NCBI GenBank assembly: GCA_900549415.1
Contig: URNX01000084.1
Span: 1 to 7,352, forward strand
Length of the DNA stretch: 7,352 bases
DNA from: an uncultured bacterium
Lineage (GTDB): Bacteria > Verrucomicrobiota > Lentisphaeria > Victivallales > UBA1829
Reading direction: 5' to 3'
Shown: piece after piece, positions 5,372-7,352 of the stretch
Position numbering within the stretch: position 1 is the first letter of the stretch
Layout: every line of letters begins with the position of its first letter
Translations under genes and position numbers: made by a program
Notes under the pieces: generated by a model
Told to the model about the DNA's origin: nothing
Seen by the model: only the letters and a program-made list of their open reading frames with translations
The model's database searches: none

Positions 5372-6490
5372 ATGAATTTTGCATTTGCCCTGTTCCGGTA
5401 TTTTCCCTTCGGCGGACTCCAGCGCGACATGCTCCGCATGGCGGAGTGCGCGGTCCGGCGCGGTCACTGCGTCACAATCTTCACATCCGAATGGAACGGC
5501 GAACCTCCTGCGGACGGAATCAGCGTCCGGCTTCTCCCCGTCACAGCCTGGAGCAATCACGGACGCGCCAGCCAGTTCGAAACGGCGTTTCTGAAACAGG
5601 CAAACGGATTCGATGCGCGCTTTGTCTTCAATCGCATGGCGGGCGGGGACTTCTATTTTGCGGCAGACAACTGCCTTGCGGTCGAAATTCCGCGCAAGCA
5701 TTCCGCGCTGATGATGAAGCTGAATCCGCGCTACCGCGTCTTTCTCCGTCAGGAACAGACTGTTTTCTCGCCAGAAGCGCACACGAAAATTTTCTACATC
5801 ACCCCGCGTCAGAAAAGCGATTACATGCAAGTTTACCATACGCAGGAAGAGCGCTTCATCTGCCTTCCGCCCGGAATGAACGAAAAATGCCGCCGCCCGG
5901 CGGACGCCGAAGCGATCCGCGAACGGAAACGCGCGGAACTCGGATTGAGCGCAGATCAGTTTATGCTGATTCTTGTCGGTTCCAGCTTCCGCGGCAAAGG
6001 GGGCGACCGCGCAATTGAAGCGCTGGCATCACTTCCGGAAAACCTGCGGAAACGATGCCGTCTCTACCTTGTCGGCAGTATTTCGGGAAACGAAGCGCCG
6101 CAGGTTGCAAAACGGCTTGGAGTCTCCTCGCAAGTGATTCTGCCCGGAGGACGCAGCGATGTTCCGGAACTGCTTCTTGCGGCCGATCTGATGATTCATC
6201 CAGCCCGCAACGAAGCGACAGGCACGGCTTTGATTGAAGGAATCGCCGCAGGACTTCCCGTACTCTGCTCGGAGGAGTGCGGATTCAGCAACTTTGTCCG
6301 CGATGCATCGGGACTTGTTGTCCCGAAGGATGCGTCGCAATCCGCCTTGAACACCATGCTTGCCGATGCGCTGCCGCGTCTTCCGGAACTTGCAGAACGA
6401 ACCTGCAGATACGCGGAGACCGCCGACTTTTACCGCCGCGCGGATGTTGCAGTTGATGCGCTGGAAAATTTTTGTAAGAAAAATCGATAA
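5372..6490 (+). CDS. waaG: WaaG-like GT4 glycosyltransferase (LPS core)
   Basis: The 372-residue protein is a GT-B fold glycosyltransferase of family GT4. The start FALFRYFPFGGLQRD closely matches WaaG (RfaG), which adds the first hexose to heptose II of the LPS inner core at the cytoplasmic face of the inner membrane. The nucleotide-sugar domain begins near 197 (LVGSSFRGKGGDRAIEAL). It has the EX7E motif (Glu281...Glu289) in HPARNEATGTALIEGIAAGLPVL, followed by a CGFSNFV segment like that of WaaG. No signal peptide or transmembrane helix is present; basic patches may give peripheral membrane contact. I chose the ATG at 5372 because it aligns with WaaG's N-terminus and has a Shine-Dalgarno. 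A TTG at 5360 would add four residues. Acceptor specificity is inferred, and no other LPS genes are present. Confidence 0.88.
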   Translation: MNFAFALFRYFPFGGLQRDMLRMAECAVRRGHCVTIFTSEWNGEPPADGISVRLLPVTAWSNHGRASQFETAFLKQANGFDARFVFNRMAGGDFYFAADNCLAVEIPRKHSALMMKLNPRYRVFLRQEQTVFSPEAHTKIFYITPRQKSDYMQVYHTQEERFICLPPGMNEKCRRPADAEAIRERKRAELGLSADQFMLILVGSSFRGKGGDRAIEALASLPENLRKRCRLYLVGSISGNEAPQVAKRLGVSSQVILPGGRSDVPELLLAADLMIHPARNEATGTALIEGIAAGLPVLCSEECGFSNFVRDASGLVVPKDASQSALNTMLADALPRLPELAERTCRYAETADFYRRADVAVDALENFCKKNR

Positions 6491-6492
6491 AG

Positions 6493-6557
6493 AACGGTCG
6501 AGAACATTAACTGGGAAATTGGAGGGCGTCCTGGTCAATGTCTCGACCGTTTGTTTT
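6493..6557 (+). terminator. Long hairpin after waaG, possible terminator
   Basis: Just past the stop codon, bases 6493-6508 pair with 6537-6551 in a 15-bp stem with a single bulged A (6504) and a 28-base loop. The distal arm runs into TTGTTTTA. The position suits waaG transcription termination or 3'-end protection. The large loop and broken U-tract make it an atypical intrinsic terminator. Confidence 0.5.
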
Positions 6558-6830
6558 ACATTTCAAGGCGTCCTGAACACTTCCGCGGAATGCTGTTCAC
6601 CTCTTTCCGTCTACATTTTTCTGAACAGGTGAAGCCAAAAATGCGCTTCACAGGGGAAAGCAGCCTCCCGGCTCTTCTGACCCGCGGACGGCAACAAACA
6701 GCACAACTCTTTGGCTAGCAAAGACTTGTAATTATATTTCTGTTTGTTGTTCATTTTAAGAAAACCTTCTTACTTTTTGTTTACGCTCATGTAATATATT
6801 GCAGGAACCCGGAAAAGCAAGCGTATGGGA
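6558..6830. other. Gene-poor region with several inverted repeats
   Basis: No coding sequence is supported here. Structures seen are: GAACA/TGTTC (6575-6579/6594-6598) enclosing the palindrome TTCCGCGGAA; GTGAAGC/GCTTCAC (6629-6635/6645-6651) with a 9-base loop; and CAACAAACAG/CTGTTTGTTG (6692-6701/6740-6749) enclosing TCTTTG/CAAAGA (6708-6713/6719-6724). GGCGTCCTG occurs directly repeated at 6525-6533 and 6567-6575. A TAATAT with TG one base ahead (6792-6797) could be an extended -10, but no good -35 accompanies it. Confidence 0.35.
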
Positions 6831-6867
6831 AAAGAATCCGGGAAATCTTTTCCAAGAAATCCCGGAT
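6826..6867 (-). terminator. Probable terminator of the small minus-strand ORF
   Basis: ATCCGGGA (6836-6843) pairs with TCCCGGAT (6860-6867). Inside, TCTT (6846-6849) pairs with AAGA (6854-6857) around a TTCC loop, with a symmetric AA/AA internal loop between the stems. On the minus strand the hairpin is followed by TTCTTTTCC, a U-rich tract, and it begins 29 bases after the stop of the ORF ending at 6897. This favours termination of a minus-strand transcript. Confidence 0.55.
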
Positions 6868-6896
6868 CTGCAAGTGTCAAAAAACTATTTCTGCCA

Positions 6897-7109
6897 TTAC
6901 TCAGCGTGGTCCATCGTTTCCTGTTCTTTCCCGACATTCGCAGTATCTTTTTTCTGTTTCTTCTTACCGGTGAGCTTCTTCCACTTCTGAATCAGCTTTT
7001 CAACTGTCGGAACAATCCAGCCTTTAACTTTGGCAATGTATTCATCTTTTTTCTTCAGAAACAACTGCTTGGTTTCGTTCAAATGGATAACGTCCGATAA
7101 ATTGCGCAC
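6897..7109 (-). CDS. Small lysine-rich protein, likely remnant of a larger gene
   Basis: The frame reads 70 residues from a GTG at 7109 to a stop at 6897. The product is strongly charged, with a helical, lysine-rich middle (KQLFLKKKDEYIAKVK, then KLIQKWKKLTGKKKQKK) and a polar acidic tail. I do not recognise a family. No ribosome binding site precedes the GTG, and the frame remains open upstream to about 7173, into IS256-type sequence. The simplest reading is that this is the C-terminal part of a host gene cut by the insertion. The terminator-like hairpin beyond its stop supports it as a real gene end. The plus-strand frame opposite it (6825-7100) is a low-complexity Phe/Leu shadow. Confidence 0.45.
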   Translation of the reverse strand: MRNLSDVIHLNETKQLFLKKKDEYIAKVKGWIVPTVEKLIQKWKKLTGKKKQKKDTANVGKEQETMDHAE

Positions 7110-7137
7110 ATTTGATGGGGTAGAGGCTTGGAAAAGC

Positions 7138-7190
7138 CTGTTTCCATGATTGATTATTATTCCGCCCCAAAATCAATCGAAAGGAAACAG
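7138..7190 (+). promoter_or_regulatory. Leader hairpin burying the transposase ribosome binding site
   Basis: CTGTTTCC (7138-7145) pairs with GGAAACAG (7183-7190), and inside it ATTGATT (7149-7155) pairs with AATCAAT (7171-7177). The distal outer arm contains the AAGGAA Shine-Dalgarno (7181-7186) 7 bases before the ATG at 7194. RNA entering from outside the element would fold the site shut, a known way insertion sequences avoid transposase synthesis from read-through. An internal promoter starting within the proximal arm would escape this; I do not see one clearly. Confidence 0.6.
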
Positions 7191-7193
7191 ACT

Positions 7194-7352
7194 ATGGAAA
7201 ATGTGGCGCAGAAAAAACGAAAAGTCAATCTCTGGAGCCATCAAAGTCAATGAAAAAGAAGTTATGGAGCATCGGACAGATCGGTTAGGAAGTCCGTTGA
7301 AGATATCCTGAATACTCTTTTGAATGAAGAAGCGGATGCAATCTGCAACGTC
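7194..7352 (+). pseudogene. IS256-family transposase N-terminus with two frameshifts
   Basis: The ATG at 7194 opens a frame (MENVAQKKRKVNLWSHQSQ) that stops at 7251. Moving one base forward at the A6 run (7212-7217) restores a family-like reading, NEKSISGAIKVNEKEVMEH. Returning to the first frame near 7273 gives DRSVRKSVEDILNTLLNEEA and then DAICNV to the window end. The segment VRKSVEDILNTLLNEEAD is the N-terminal signature of IS256 transposases (usually VR-x-SVEETLN-x-LL-x-EAD). The two shifts compensate, as an extra A in the homopolymer and a lost base near 7273 would. The DDE core is beyond the edge. Decay is likeliest; sequencing error at the A run is possible. Confidence 0.7.

Larger units (their letters stand above)
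7116..7352 (+). mobile_element. IS256-family insertion sequence, left end (partial)
   Basis: From about 7116 the sequence changes to an element that continues beyond the window. A leader starting near GGGTAGAGGCTTGG, with an AGGCTT/AAGCCT mini-hairpin, leads to a start codon at 7194 and IS256-type transposase sequence. The exact left end and the 8-9 base target duplication expected for this family cannot be fixed without the right end. The insertion appears to have cut the small minus-strand gene ending at 6897. Confidence 0.6.

Noticed and set aside
5345..5839. 164-residue minus-strand ORF opposite waaG
   Set aside because: Shadow of the glycosyltransferase, whose N-terminal motif is unmistakable.
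6825..7100. Plus-strand Phe/Leu-rich ORF resembling a membrane protein
   Set aside because: Hydrophobicity arises from reading the complement of a lysine-rich minus-strand frame; the hairpin at 6836-6867 lies inside it.

Overview
The window looks like a bacterial chromosome segment with a housekeeping core and transposon-damaged flanks. The core (about 1325-6490) is visibly richer in G+C than the flanks. A WaaG-type LPS-core glycosyltransferase and a signal-peptide protein point to a Gram-negative cell. The long PurF form, insertion sequences of the IS5 and IS256 families, and overall composition make the PVC group (Lentisphaerae/Victivallis-like) my best guess. That is inference from recognition, not a search result.

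Left flank (1-1324). The window opens inside an IS5-family insertion sequence: the first 41 codons of its transposase read leftward from 125, with their own promoter and ribosome binding site. The element abuts, and appears to have decapitated, a DUF3800-type gene whose C-terminal part survives to 593. A gene-poor stretch of about 730 bases follows. It holds a strong rho-independent terminator (850-876), several inverted repeats and a recurring AAAACAGAGA motif.

Core. On the minus strand, tmRNA (ssrA, 1325-1679) is complete. It has an encoded CCA end, a readable tag (ANEEYALAA), its own promoter and a terminator. Also on the minus strand is an apparent operon transcribed purF -> rdgB -> exported protein, with gaps of 27 and -4 bases. 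PurF makes the first committed intermediate of purine synthesis and RdgB removes deaminated purine nucleotides, so the pair plausibly links purine production with nucleotide-pool cleaning. The exported protein is of unknown function. A 164-base divergent region separates purF from a plus-strand waaG-like gene with a good promoter and an operator-like dyad touching its -35 box.

Right flank (6491-7352). Downstream of waaG there is a long hairpin, then other inverted repeats without a convincing gene. A small lysine-rich ORF on the minus strand (7109-6897), followed by a terminator-like hairpin, seems to be the tail of another host gene interrupted by an insertion sequence. The window ends in the left end of an IS256-family element. 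Its leader folds so that the transposase ribosome binding site is buried, and its transposase N-terminus carries two compensating frameshifts. I see no CRISPR array, prophage, defence island or obviously new enzymatic system; the more unusual items are the structured, repeat-bearing intergenic regions and the divergent PurF glutaminase site.
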